Shown here piece by piece: positions 19,014 through 27,646 of a DNA stretch of 64,000 nt. Within the stretch, counting starts at the first letter, position 1. The number at the start of each line of letters is the position of its first letter. Made by a program: the position numbers and the translations under genes. This DNA comes from JBCCJA01 sp039045975 (GTDB lineage: Bacteria > Planctomycetota > Planctomycetia > Planctomycetales > Planctomycetaceae), in the NCBI GenBank assembly GCA_039045975.1, contig JBCCJA010000001.1, forward strand, positions 124,001 through 188,000, written 5' to 3'. Below the pieces are notes generated by a model. It was not told where the DNA came from, made no database searches, and worked only from the letters and a program-made list of their open reading frames with translations.

Positions 19014-21178
19014 GCGACACGATGCCCGCCCGGTCTCGCCCCGCCTTCGCTCGTCTCGCGATCGGGTGGGTCGTTGTTTGGGCCGCCGCGTCGGTCGCGT
19101 CGGCTTACGACAACCCCATCGCGGAGTACCGCGCAGACGGCCTGAGAGTCCGATTCGACGGACGCTGGGTCGGCTGTCACCACGGCGGCTACTGGCCGAT
19201 CCGCTGCGTGCTGACGAATAAGGGTGCGGAGCGGGTCGTGACCGTCGAGGTGCGGGTCGGCGACGGGGCTTCGCGACAGGTGACGCGGCGTTCGGTGCGG
19301 CTGGAGCCGGAGTCGGAGCGGCGGATGACGGTCTCGGTCCCGATGGTCGGGGTCGTCTGGAACGGGGAGCTGCGGCTGCTCGAGAACGGTCGCCCGCTGA
19401 AAAACGGGACGCGTTATTTGAACGTCCCGCAGGTCTCCGATTTCCCGCCCGCGGCGACGGCGTTGATCGTGTCTGCCAAGCCGATCGACACGAGCGCCTT
19501 CGAAGAAGCCTCTGCCGACGCGGCCCAAGGCGCGACTTCGGCAGGCCGCTATTACAACACGTTGAGCCCGGGAGAGTCGGCCCAGACGGTCGCGCCCGGA
19601 CGGCTGCCCGACACGTGGCTCGATTACTCCGGGATCGACGTCGTTTCGGTCGACCTCGCGACTTGGCAGTCCCTGCCGGCCGCGACGCGGGAAGCGGTCA
19701 CGACCTGGGTCGAGACGGGAGGGACGCTGTTCCTGACCGAAGCGTCGTTGGACGTCACCGAGATTTTCGCGGCGGTCGGCCGGCCGCCGGCTGGTGAATC
19801 GGTGCCCGCGACCGATTCAAAGAACGTCCCGAAAACGATGACCACCGAGGAATTCGCGAAGTTCGTCGCGGAACGCAAAGCGAAGGGGCAACAGGTCGAC
19901 GAGTCGGGACAGAACGCCTCGGGTTACAGCGACATCGCGCGGACGCCGTGGAAACCGACGGGGATCAACGCCGGCGAGCCCACGATCCGCAAGTTACTGG
20001 TCGCGGAGCTGCTGCTCGGCCGCGTGATCGTCGCCGCCGGTGATCCTTGGCCGGGCTCCGTCGAAGACTGGCGATTCTTTCTCGGCCGGGCGTCCGATCG
20101 CCTGAAGCGAGACTCGCCGACGTGGCCGCTGCGTCATGGGTTCTCGACCCGCGTCGGGACCGAAGAATTTCTCGACTTTTTGATCCCCGGCATCCGCAGC
20201 GTGCCGGTCGTGACGATCGGCCTGTTGATGACCGGGTTCGCGATCGTCGTCGGGCCTGTCGCGTACTTGTACTTCGCCCGCAGGAAACAGCTCGCGATGC
20301 TGACGCTGGCCGTGCCGGCGGTCTCGCTCGCGACGGTGCTGCTGCTGCTGTCTTTCGCGACGCTGCAGCACGGCTTCGGCGTAAGGACACGGCTGCGGAG
20401 CATGACCGCCGTCGATCAGCGGACCGGCCGCGCGGTCACGGTCACGCGGCAGGCCGTCTTCGCCGGCAGCGTCCCCCGCGGCGGGCTGGCCTACGACCGA
20501 GACACCGCGGTCTATCCGCTGACGCTGCCCGATGTCGAAGTGTCGGGTACGACCGACCAAACCGACCGGCAGGTCTGGGCCGGCAGCTGGCTGCCGCCCC
20601 GCACGCGGACGCAGTTCGTGACCGTCACGCCGCGGGCCGAGCGGCAGCGGCTGACGGTCGAAGGCCCGGCCGACGACGGGCTCGCGGTCGTCAACGGGAC
20701 GTCTTGGGGGTTCCGGCACCTGATGTTGACCGACGACGACGGCAGGAACTTCTTCGGCACCGATATCGATGCCGGCGACCGCGCGGTCCTTTCGCCGGCG
20801 GACGCCGATTCGCCGCCCACCTTCTTCGCCTACGACCGAGAGCGGGTGCCGTCCCAGCCCGACACGACCGGCTCGCGTGGCTTCCGCGAGATGGCCGAAT
20901 TCTTCGGCGGTGGGTCGTACCGCCGCTATCTCGCCGATCGGTACGGCTCGGGGATCGCGGTCTCGCCCGACGATGCCCTGGCCGAGCGGGTCGTACGGCC
21001 GTGGGCGTTATCGGTCCGAAACAAAGACGAAGCCCTGCTGTTTTCCGGCCTCGGCCCGAACATGTTCGCCGGCATCCTCCGCGACCGGCCGACGGTCGAC
21101 ACCGGGCTGGAATCGGCCCGGGAGGTCGACGGCTATCACGTTGTGACCGGACACCTGGGCGGGAGGGCGGCCCGATGA
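19010..21178 (+). CDS. Large exported membrane protein of the MoxR/VWA operon
   Basis: A 722-residue protein of unknown function. A signal peptide or anchor (IGWVVVWAAASVASAYD) is followed by a periplasmic beta-rich domain (GYWPIRCVLTNKGAERVVTVEV), a Rossmann/GATase-like segment around DYSGIDVVSVDLATWQSLP and VTTWVETGGTLFLTEASLD, then two adjacent transmembrane helices (VPVVTIGLLMTGFAIVVGPV and LAMLTLAVPAVSLATVLLLL), and a C-terminal beta-rich domain. The layout resembles proteins encoded with gliding/ABC-type systems in planctomycetes. It overlaps MoxR upstream and the ABC ATPase downstream by four bases each. Confidence 0.82.
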   Translation: MSDTMPARSRPAFARLAIGWVVVWAAASVASAYDNPIAEYRADGLRVRFDGRWVGCHHGGYWPIRCVLTNKGAERVVTVEVRVGDGASRQVTRRSVRLEPESERRMTVSVPMVGVVWNGELRLLENGRPLKNGTRYLNVPQVSDFPPAATALIVSAKPIDTSAFEEASADAAQGATSAGRYYNTLSPGESAQTVAPGRLPDTWLDYSGIDVVSVDLATWQSLPAATREAVTTWVETGGTLFLTEASLDVTEIFAAVGRPPAGESVPATDSKNVPKTMTTEEFAKFVAERKAKGQQVDESGQNASGYSDIARTPWKPTGINAGEPTIRKLLVAELLLGRVIVAAGDPWPGSVEDWRFFLGRASDRLKRDSPTWPLRHGFSTRVGTEEFLDFLIPGIRSVPVVTIGLLMTGFAIVVGPVAYLYFARRKQLAMLTLAVPAVSLATVLLLLSFATLQHGFGVRTRLRSMTAVDQRTGRAVTVTRQAVFAGSVPRGGLAYDRDTAVYPLTLPDVEVSGTTDQTDRQVWAGSWLPPRTRTQFVTVTPRAERQRLTVEGPADDGLAVVNGTSWGFRHLMLTDDDGRNFFGTDIDAGDRAVLSPADADSPPTFFAYDRERVPSQPDTTGSRGFREMAEFFGGGSYRRYLADRYGSGIAVSPDDALAERVVRPWALSVRNKDEALLFSGLGPNMFAGILRDRPTVDTGLESAREVDGYHVVTGHLGGRAAR

Positions 21179-22209
21179 GCGTCGCCGGTCCGACCGAAGC
21201 CGCCGCGGAAACGGCCGGCGAAACCGCCGCGTCGTCCGACCGCCCGCCGCTGGAGGTCCGCGGGCTGACGCGGAAATTCGGGAAGCTCGTCGCGGCGAAC
21301 ACGGTCAGCTTCTCCGTCGGCCGCGGCGAGGTGATGGGTTTCGTCGGCCCGAACGGCGCCGGGAAGACGACGACGATGCGGATCGTCGCGACGCTCGACC
21401 TGCCCGACGCGGGCGACGCGTTCGTCTGCGGCCATTCGGTCGTCGACCACCCCGACCGCGTCCGGCGACAGCTCGGGTTCATGCCCGACGCGTTCGGCAA
21501 GTACCCGAACATGGACGTCACCGAGTACCTCGACTTCTTCGCGCGGGCGTACGGCCTGAAGGGGGCCGACCGTCGTGACGCGCTCGACCGCGTCCTCGTC
21601 TTCACCGAGCTCCGCAAGATCGCCCGCAAGCCGATCGACAAGCTGTCGAAAGGCATGTCGCAGCGGCTCGGACTGGGCCGGATCCTCGTGCACGACCCGC
21701 AGGTGCTGATCCTCGACGAGCCGGCCGCCGGGCTCGACCCGCGGGCCCGCGTCGAGCTCCGCGAACTGATCCGGCTGCTCGCCGACGAGATGGGCAAGAC
21801 CGTCCTGATCAGCTCTCACATCCTCACGGAGCTGACCGAAATCTGCGACGCGGCCGCGATCATCGAGGCCGGCCGCATCCTCGCGCATGGGCACGTCGAC
21901 GACCTCGTGCAGAAGGTCCGCGAGGGCCGCGGCACGACGAAATCGACCGCATCAGTGATCACGGTCCGCCTCGCCGGCGGCGAAGACGCCGTCGAGGCCG
22001 CCGCCCGCTGGCTGGCCGAGCAGCCGCACGTCTCGGCGATCGAGCGGGCCCCCGGCCGGGTCGAGTTCCATTACGACCCCGAAGAAAGTCGGCGGGCCGA
22101 CCTGCTCGCCGCGATGCTCGCCGCCGGGCACCGCGTCGCCGACTTCCACGGCCGCACCGAAACGCTTGAGGACGCGTTCATGGCGATCACCGAAGGGATC
22201 GTCCAATGA
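21175..22209 (+). CDS. ABC transporter ATP-binding protein (ABC-2 type)
   Basis: A 344-residue ABC ATPase. Walker A is GPNGAGKTTT, the signature is LSKGMSQRL, Walker B is VLILDEPAAGLDPRAR, and the H-loop histidine is in LISSHILTEL. It is most like ATPases of ABC-2 export systems (CcmA/NodI class), as is usual beside permeases without binding proteins. The C-terminal 90 residues are an extra regulatory domain. The open frame continues far upstream to 20047, but this is read-through of the preceding gene in another frame. ATG 21175 overlaps the previous stop (ATGA), and the next permease starts inside this stop. Confidence 0.95.
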   Translation: MSVAGPTEAAAETAGETAASSDRPPLEVRGLTRKFGKLVAANTVSFSVGRGEVMGFVGPNGAGKTTTMRIVATLDLPDAGDAFVCGHSVVDHPDRVRRQLGFMPDAFGKYPNMDVTEYLDFFARAYGLKGADRRDALDRVLVFTELRKIARKPIDKLSKGMSQRLGLGRILVHDPQVLILDEPAAGLDPRARVELRELIRLLADEMGKTVLISSHILTELTEICDAAAIIEAGRILAHGHVDDLVQKVREGRGTTKSTASVITVRLAGGEDAVEAAARWLAEQPHVSAIERAPGRVEFHYDPEESRRADLLAAMLAAGHRVADFHGRTETLEDAFMAITEGIVQ

Positions 22210-23102
22210 GCGTATCCGTGACCGCGCCGGCCGCCCGGTCCGTCCGGATCGACGACTGGTCCGACCGGCTGAACCCGGTCGTCGTCCGCGAAGTCCGACA
22301 GGCCCTGAAGAGCCGCGGCTTCGTGACGGTCTTCAACCTCATAATGCTGGCCTGCTGGGCGACGTCGGTGCTGGGTTTGGCGATCACGGGGCCGGGGCTC
22401 GATTTCGGCCGCCCGGCGATGGCGTTCTTCTCGGTCTATTTCGTGTCGCTGTGCTTCGCGGTCGGCGTCGTGATCCCGCTGCAGGCGTGCGAGAGCGTCT
22501 GGGCCGAACGACGCGACGGGACTTTGGAAGTCCTCACGGTCACTTCGTTACGGACCGGACGCGTCGTCACAGGCAAGTTCGCGGCGGCGGCGACGAAAGC
22601 GGCGCTGATCTACGCGGCCGTCGGGCCTTTCATCGCGTTCACCGCGGTCTTGCCCGGCTTCGATCCGGTCGGTGTGGCGTGGGCGTTGTCGATGGCGGCG
22701 GCGTTCGCCGCGACGTGTTGGCTCGCGGGGATCGGGTTCGGCTCGCTGAGCCGTTCGCCGCTCGCGGCCGGCGTGCTGAAGCTGATGCTGACCGCGGGGC
22801 TCGCCGTTTTCTGGCTGCCGGTGGCCTTCATCCTGATCGCGTTGGCCGATTTCGCATCCTCAGAAGCGTTCGAGTTCTGGGTTTGGAGCGTCTTCTGGGT
22901 CGGCGCGTCGGGCCTGGTCGCGGTGACTTTCAAGATGATGGCGGAGACGCAATTGCGCCGGGACGCCAGTGGCCACTACCGCGACCTGCACCCGAACACC
23001 CGGTCCGGCCGACGCTACGACGGCGTGACCGGCGTCGGCTTTCCGGCCGAGGGGACCGGCCCGCTGCCGGGTATGACGTTCACCCCGGAGGGGAAGCGAT
23101 GA
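22206..23102 (+). CDS. ABC-2 type permease, short paralogue
   Basis: A 298-residue polytopic membrane protein with about six hydrophobic segments. The N-terminus has the motif DRLNPVVVREVRQALKSRGF, repeated almost exactly in the next gene, so the two permeases are paralogues and may form a heterodimer with the preceding ATPase. A QACESVWAERRDGTLEVL segment matches the ABC-2 coupling region before the second helix. It overlaps both neighbours by ATGA. The substrate is not known; similar planctomycete systems are generically annotated. Confidence 0.9.
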   Translation: MSVSVTAPAARSVRIDDWSDRLNPVVVREVRQALKSRGFVTVFNLIMLACWATSVLGLAITGPGLDFGRPAMAFFSVYFVSLCFAVGVVIPLQACESVWAERRDGTLEVLTVTSLRTGRVVTGKFAAAATKAALIYAAVGPFIAFTAVLPGFDPVGVAWALSMAAAFAATCWLAGIGFGSLSRSPLAAGVLKLMLTAGLAVFWLPVAFILIALADFASSEAFEFWVWSVFWVGASGLVAVTFKMMAETQLRRDASGHYRDLHPNTRSGRRYDGVTGVGFPAEGTGPLPGMTFTPEGKR

Positions 23103-24748
23103 CGGCGGTCACGACGTCCCCGCCGTCGGGCCCCGTCGAGCCCGCTCCGACGGGTGAAGGCCCCGCCGCAATCCCACTGCCTGCGATCTTCGACCGCCTG
23201 TCCGACCGCCTGAACCCCGTCTTGGTCCGCGAGGTCCGCCAGGCGCTCAAGGGCCGGCGGTTCTTGTGGACCTTTCAGCTGCTCCTGCTCGGCAGCTGGC
23301 TGGCGTCGGTCGCGGGGCTGGCCCTCGCGGGGGAGTCGCTGGAATACGGCCGCCCGGCGATGGCGTTCTTCACGACTTACTACTACGTGCTGACGTTCGC
23401 GGCGCTCGTGATCGTGCCGCTCGGCGCGTTCGGCAGCGTGCTCTCCGAGTACGACGAGAACACGCAGGAATTGCTCTCGATTACATCTCTGTCGCCGTCG
23501 ACGGTGGTGACCGGGAAGCTGCTCGGGGCGGTCGCACAGTTGGTGATGTTCCTGGCCGCGATCGCGCCGTTCGTTGCGTTCACGACGCTGCTGCAAGGTT
23601 TCGACCCGTTCGGGGCGGCGTGGGCGTTGGCGGTCGCGGCGTACGTTTCTGTCGTCGCGTCGATGGCGGCGGTGACGCTGGGGACGGTCTGGCGCGGCAA
23701 ACAGCGGAAGGCGTTCGCGAACCTCGTGCTCACGGCCGGGCTGCTGCTGCTGTGGCAGGTGCTGACGACGGGCGTTTCGGCGGCGATCCTGCAGGGGATC
23801 CCGTACTTCGACCCGGAGTTTCTGATCCCGGTCGTCCTCTTCACCGCCGCGTCGGCGAGCTACTTCCTGCTGTTCCATCAGATCGCCGTCGCGAGGCTGA
23901 CGTTCGACTCGGGGAACCGCTCGACCGGCGTCCGCGTCGTCGGGCTGTTGCAGGTCGTGGCGCTGTGGGCCGTCGTGTACGGGGGCCACTTCTTCGCGTC
24001 CCCGGGGACGTGGTCGGTCGGCAGCGAGGGGCTGATCTTCTTCGGCACCGTGTCTGTGCTGCACGCGAGCCTGTTCGGCTTGTTCGCGACGACCGAGCCA
24101 GAGCGGCTATCGAACCGTGTGACCCGCGATCTGCCGCGGTCCCGGATGCTCAGATTGGCGGCGGCCCCGTTCATGCCGGGCGGCGGCAGGGGGCTGATTT
24201 TCCTGCTGCTGCTGCTCGCCGTCGCGTTCGTCGGTAGCGAGCTGTGCATCGCACAAGAGAGTGCCGCGACGCGGGCACGCGGTGGAGGCGATTGGGCCTC
24301 GGTCCGCCTGTTTACGATGCTCGTAACCGGCTACGCGGCCGGGTATCTCGCGGCCGGGAGCGGGGTCACGGCCTACGCGGGGAACCGGAACCGCCGCTTT
24401 AAGCCGCAGCACGCCCGGCTCGTCGTTGGGACCGGTATCAGCCTGTGCGCGATCATGCCGTTCGTCTTCGTCGCGATCGCCGGCGTGGTCGACCGCTCGT
24501 ACGACGTGTGGCGGTTCCATCCGGTGATGATCACGAACCCGGTCAGCACCCTCGGTCATCTCAACGAAACGCAGTGGGGCGATCAGTGGCTGGTGATGAC
24601 GGTCGCGGTCGCAGGTTGGGCGGCGGTGCTGCTCAGTGTCCGCCGCATGGCGGCGGGCGTGAAGGAGGTCATGACGGCGCCCCGGACCGACGAACAGGCA
24701 GACCTCTCGGTCGACGCGAAACTCGCGGTCGACGGGGCGACGACGTGA
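23099..24748 (+). CDS. ABC-2 type permease, long paralogue
   Basis: A 549-residue polytopic membrane protein with roughly a dozen hydrophobic segments, about twice the length of the preceding permease. It begins with a Pro/Gly-rich cytosolic stretch, then repeats the DRLNPVLVREVRQALKGRRF motif and the SVLSEYDENTQELLSITSL coupling region. The extra C-terminal half holds further helices and a terminal acidic tail. ATG 23099 lies in the ATGA overlap with the first permease; longer in-frame readings from 22166 are shadows. Its stop overlaps the GTG of the DUF58 gene. Confidence 0.9.
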   Translation: MTAVTTSPPSGPVEPAPTGEGPAAIPLPAIFDRLSDRLNPVLVREVRQALKGRRFLWTFQLLLLGSWLASVAGLALAGESLEYGRPAMAFFTTYYYVLTFAALVIVPLGAFGSVLSEYDENTQELLSITSLSPSTVVTGKLLGAVAQLVMFLAAIAPFVAFTTLLQGFDPFGAAWALAVAAYVSVVASMAAVTLGTVWRGKQRKAFANLVLTAGLLLLWQVLTTGVSAAILQGIPYFDPEFLIPVVLFTAASASYFLLFHQIAVARLTFDSGNRSTGVRVVGLLQVVALWAVVYGGHFFASPGTWSVGSEGLIFFGTVSVLHASLFGLFATTEPERLSNRVTRDLPRSRMLRLAAAPFMPGGGRGLIFLLLLLAVAFVGSELCIAQESAATRARGGGDWASVRLFTMLVTGYAAGYLAAGSGVTAYAGNRNRRFKPQHARLVVGTGISLCAIMPFVFVAIAGVVDRSYDVWRFHPVMITNPVSTLGHLNETQWGDQWLVMTVAVAGWAAVLLSVRRMAAGVKEVMTAPRTDEQADLSVDAKLAVDGATT

Positions 24749-25620
24749 CGACACTCGCGGACGACGCCGAGATCGAGCGGCTGCTCGCGACGACGACCGT
24801 CACGCCGCCGCGGCAGCCGCTCGCCGGCCGGCACGGCGAGATGCTCGGGCGTGAATCGGGATCGTCGCTGGAGTTCCAGGAGTTCCGCCAATACGTCCCC
24901 GGCGACGACGTCCGCCGCGTCGACTGGGCCGCCTACGCCCGGACCCAGACGCTGATGGTCCGCCGCTTCCGCGACGAGATCAGCCCGACCGCAGAGGTCG
25001 TCGTCGACGCCAGCCGCTCGATGACGACACAGGGCGGTGTGAAAGCGGAACTCGCCCGACGGCTCGCGGCGTTCCTCACGCAGGCGTTCGCACGCCTCGG
25101 CGAGCGGCCGCGACTGATCGCACACGGAGCGGCCGCGACGGTCGACGGGGCCGGAGCCGACCCGCTCGCCCGGCTCGACGCGCTGACCTTCGACGGGGCC
25201 GAGTCGCTCGACGGACTGCTCGATCGGGGCGGCGTACTGCTACGGCGGAACGCGTTCCGGATCGTCATCAGCGACCTAATGTTCCGGCACGACCCGGGTC
25301 GGTTCGCCCGTCGGGTTTTCGGCGACGCGAACGCCGGCGTGTTGATCCAGCCGCTCGCCGCTTGGGAGGCCGACCCGACGCCGCTCGGCGGCCGGCGGCT
25401 GATCGACGCCGAACGGAACGAGGCGGCCGACCTGCGGATCGACGCCGGCCGGATCGCCGAATACCGCACCCGGCTGGAGCGGCTGCGTCGCGATTCGGCG
25501 GCCGCGTGCCGCCGCTATCGGACGGTCTTCGTCCCCGTCATCGCCGAGGACGGCCTGACCGAGATCTGTCGCGGCCCGCTGACCGAAGCGGGGTTACTAA
25601 GGATGAAGGCGGAAGGGTGA
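24745..25620 (+). CDS. DUF58 domain-containing protein
   Basis: A 291-residue protein. The DUF58 hallmark is FRQYVPGDDVRRVDWAAYART, followed by a VWA-like fold with EVVVDASRSM (a DxSxS-type metal site) and RIVISDLM. DUF58 proteins are the constant partners of MoxR ATPases and VWA proteins. The start is GTG 24745, which overlaps the permease stop as GTGA. The C-terminus (LLRMKAEG) is encoded by the purine-rich arm of an inverted repeat that continues into the intergenic remnant at 25598-25746, so the last residues may have been altered by an insertion. Confidence 0.93.
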   Translation: MTTLADDAEIERLLATTTVTPPRQPLAGRHGEMLGRESGSSLEFQEFRQYVPGDDVRRVDWAAYARTQTLMVRRFRDEISPTAEVVVDASRSMTTQGGVKAELARRLAAFLTQAFARLGERPRLIAHGAAATVDGAGADPLARLDALTFDGAESLDGLLDRGGVLLRRNAFRIVISDLMFRHDPGRFARRVFGDANAGVLIQPLAAWEADPTPLGGRRLIDAERNEAADLRIDAGRIAEYRTRLERLRRDSAAACRRYRTVFVPVIAEDGLTEICRGPLTEAGLLRMKAEG

Positions 25621-25746
25621 AGGAGGAACAGGCGGGGCGACCGCTCGAAAAAGTCGACGAACTGATTGCTATTTTGGTCACGTGCGTCCGCAACTCACGA
25701 AAGTAGGCAGACGCCTTTTCATCCTTCATCCCTGATCCTTCAACCT
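25598..25746 (+). pseudogene. Remnant of a four-helix-bundle (S23/bAvd-like) cassette with inverted purine/pyrimidine arms
   Basis: The short space between DUF58 and the BatA-like gene begins with a purine-rich arm (AAGGATGAAGGCGGAAGG) and ends with a pyrimidine-rich arm (CATCCTTCATCCCTGATCC), near-complements of each other. Between them one frame closes with KVDELIAILVTCVRNSRK and TAG at 25704-25706. This matches in spacing the C-terminal helix of four-helix-bundle S23/bAvd family proteins, which often end in an ELxxIxxxSxKxxRK pattern. The rest of that gene is missing. I read it as the deletion product of an inserted cassette. Family assignment rests on about 20 residues and is tentative. 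Confidence 0.4.
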
Positions 25747-27585
25747 TTGCTCGCCTTCTTCGCAAACCCGTGGGGCCTCCTCGGCCTCGTCGCCGTGCCG
25801 GCGGTCCTCGCGATCCATCTGTTTCAAAGGCGTTTCCCGCCTCTAGAAGTCGCCGGCCTGCACCTGTGGGGCGTGCAAGCCCCGACGGCCGAGGCCGGAC
25901 GGCGTCGCGACCGGCTGCCGGTCAGTCCGAGTCTGATCCTCGAAGTCCTCCTCGCGACGCTGCTGGCGCTGCTGCTCGCCCAACCGCGGTGGGGCGCGAC
26001 GGCGACGGTCCGACACGTCGTCGCGGTGCTCGACGGGTCGGCCTCGATGTCGGCGGAGTCCGCGACGGGCGAGACGTTCGCCGAGCGGGCGGTCGCAACA
26101 CTCGCGGACCGAGACGCGACCGGCCCGCCGACGGTCTGGACCGTCGTCGCGAGCGGGACCAGGCCGGTCGTGCTCGCCGGGCCGAGGCTCGCGTGGGACG
26201 AGGTGTCGCCGACGTTGGCCGACTGGACCCCGACGGCATCTCGGCACGACCCGAAGTCGGCGTGGGACCTCGCCGGCGAGATCGCCGGCGAGAAGGGCTC
26301 GGTCCTGTATCTGACCGACCGCGACGTCTCGGCCGAACTTGAGACCGACGCCCCGCGACCGCCGGCGACGGTCGAGACGGTCGCGATCGGCGAAGCGCGA
26401 CCGAACGTGGCGATCACGTCGACGCGGTGGGACGCCAGTACCGGCCGCGTCTTCCTGCGGGTCGCGAACTATGCGACCGCCCCAGCCGACGTGACCGTCG
26501 CGGCGGTCGGCACACCGCAGGGGGCGTCCGGGCAGGCCCCGGTCGAAGTCTTCGCGACCGTCGTTTCACTGGAAGCGAACGCGGAAAAATCGTTCTCCGC
26601 CGACGTGCCGGAAGAACTCGCCGAACTCGTCGTCAAGCTCCGCGGCGGGTCCGACGCCCTCCCGCTCGACAGTACAACGACGCTGTTAGCCCCTCCGACG
26701 CGGGTCGTGGCGGTCGCGAACACGTTGCCCGCCGACCATCCCTTCGCCGCTCCACTCGGACGCGTCCTCGACGCATTACGCGGGGTGGCCGAGGTCGAGG
26801 CAGGGCGGGCCGACCTGGTGTTCGGGGTCGGGCCGCCGCCGGACGGATCCCAGCCCGAGCGATGGACGTTGCGGTTCGGAGACACCGTCCGCGGCCAAGC
26901 CGGGTCGTCATTCGTCGGGCCCTATCTGATCGACGAACGCGACCCGCTGACGGCCGGCGTGACGTTGTCCGGCGTGATCTGGTCAGTCCCGCCGGGCGAA
27001 CCGTCGACGCAGCCGTCGGGCCCACTCGTCAGCGTCGGCGACAAGTCGTTGCTGTACCAGACGGGGGCCGGGCGAGATTACGTGCTCGACATCGACCCGG
27101 GACGGACGAATCTTCCGCAGACGCCCGATTGGCCGGTTTTGGTAGCGAACTTCGTGGAAGCCCGTCGCGACTCCTTACCCGGTGCGCGCCGCCGTAACGT
27201 GCGGGTCGGCGAACCGGTCGGCTTCGTCCTGCCCCCCGAAGTCGACGCCGACGACCCCGCGCCGCTGAAGGTCGCGCGACGCGGTGAAGCGGAAGGGCGC
27301 CCGGTCGCGCGGTCACGGCTCGTCCGGCTGCCGCCGTTCGAGGAAGCCGGCGTCTACGAAATCCGCGACGGCGAGGAGACGATCGAGACGTTCGCGGCCC
27401 ACTGGGTCGACCCGGCCGAGTCGTCGTTGTTGGAACTCTCCACGGGCCGCACGCCGGCGGTCGACGCGGCGGGCGTCACGACGAAGGTCGCGTCGACATG
27501 GCCGCTGGCGGTCGCCGCCGCTATCGCCGCGGGCCTGCTGTTCGCCGACTGGAAAATCCTGCAGAGAAAGGGCGGGGAAGGATAA
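25747..27585 (+). CDS. BatA-like VWA-domain membrane protein
   Basis: A 612-residue protein. The N-terminal FFANPWGLLGLVAVPAVLAIHLFQRR segment is the BatA/Aerotolerance N-terminal hairpin, followed by a second helix (LILEVLLATLLALLLAQP). A VWA domain comes next with its metal site in VAVLDGSASMSAES. The remainder is periplasmic and beta-rich, and a final helix is near WPLAVAAAIAAGLLFADW. I prefer TTG 25747 because it puts the hairpin at the very N-terminus as in relatives; the frame is open to 25666. It is a typical partner of MoxR and DUF58. Confidence 0.88.
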   Translation: MLAFFANPWGLLGLVAVPAVLAIHLFQRRFPPLEVAGLHLWGVQAPTAEAGRRRDRLPVSPSLILEVLLATLLALLLAQPRWGATATVRHVVAVLDGSASMSAESATGETFAERAVATLADRDATGPPTVWTVVASGTRPVVLAGPRLAWDEVSPTLADWTPTASRHDPKSAWDLAGEIAGEKGSVLYLTDRDVSAELETDAPRPPATVETVAIGEARPNVAITSTRWDASTGRVFLRVANYATAPADVTVAAVGTPQGASGQAPVEVFATVVSLEANAEKSFSADVPEELAELVVKLRGGSDALPLDSTTTLLAPPTRVVAVANTLPADHPFAAPLGRVLDALRGVAEVEAGRADLVFGVGPPPDGSQPERWTLRFGDTVRGQAGSSFVGPYLIDERDPLTAGVTLSGVIWSVPPGEPSTQPSGPLVSVGDKSLLYQTGAGRDYVLDIDPGRTNLPQTPDWPVLVANFVEARRDSLPGARRRNVRVGEPVGFVLPPEVDADDPAPLKVARRGEAEGRPVARSRLVRLPPFEEAGVYEIRDGEETIETFAAHWVDPAESSLLELSTGRTPAVDAAGVTTKVASTWPLAVAAAIAAGLLFADWKILQRKGGEG

Positions 27586-27646
27586 AGCAGCGAATCGAGA
27601 TCGCCGCGGACTTTCTGCCTTCATCCTTCCCCCTCAACCTTAAAAC
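27567..27646. repeat. Second purine/pyrimidine inverted-repeat spacer
   Basis: The end of the BatA-like gene is purine-rich (AGAAAGGGCGGGGAAGGAT) and the following spacer is its near-complement (CTTCATCCTTCCCCCTCAAC, about 27619-27638). The arms resemble those at 25598-25746, and both spacers precede a VWA gene. Here no recognisable coding remnant is left between the arms. It is probably a smaller derivative of the same element. Confidence 0.5.

Noticed and set aside
20047..21174. Upstream extension of the ABC ATPase frame
   Set aside because: It overlaps the 722-residue membrane protein entirely in another frame; the ATPase homology begins at 21175.
22166..23098. Upstream extension of the long ABC permease frame
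   Set aside because: It lies within the first permease in another frame; the real start is ATG 23099 in the ATGA overlap.
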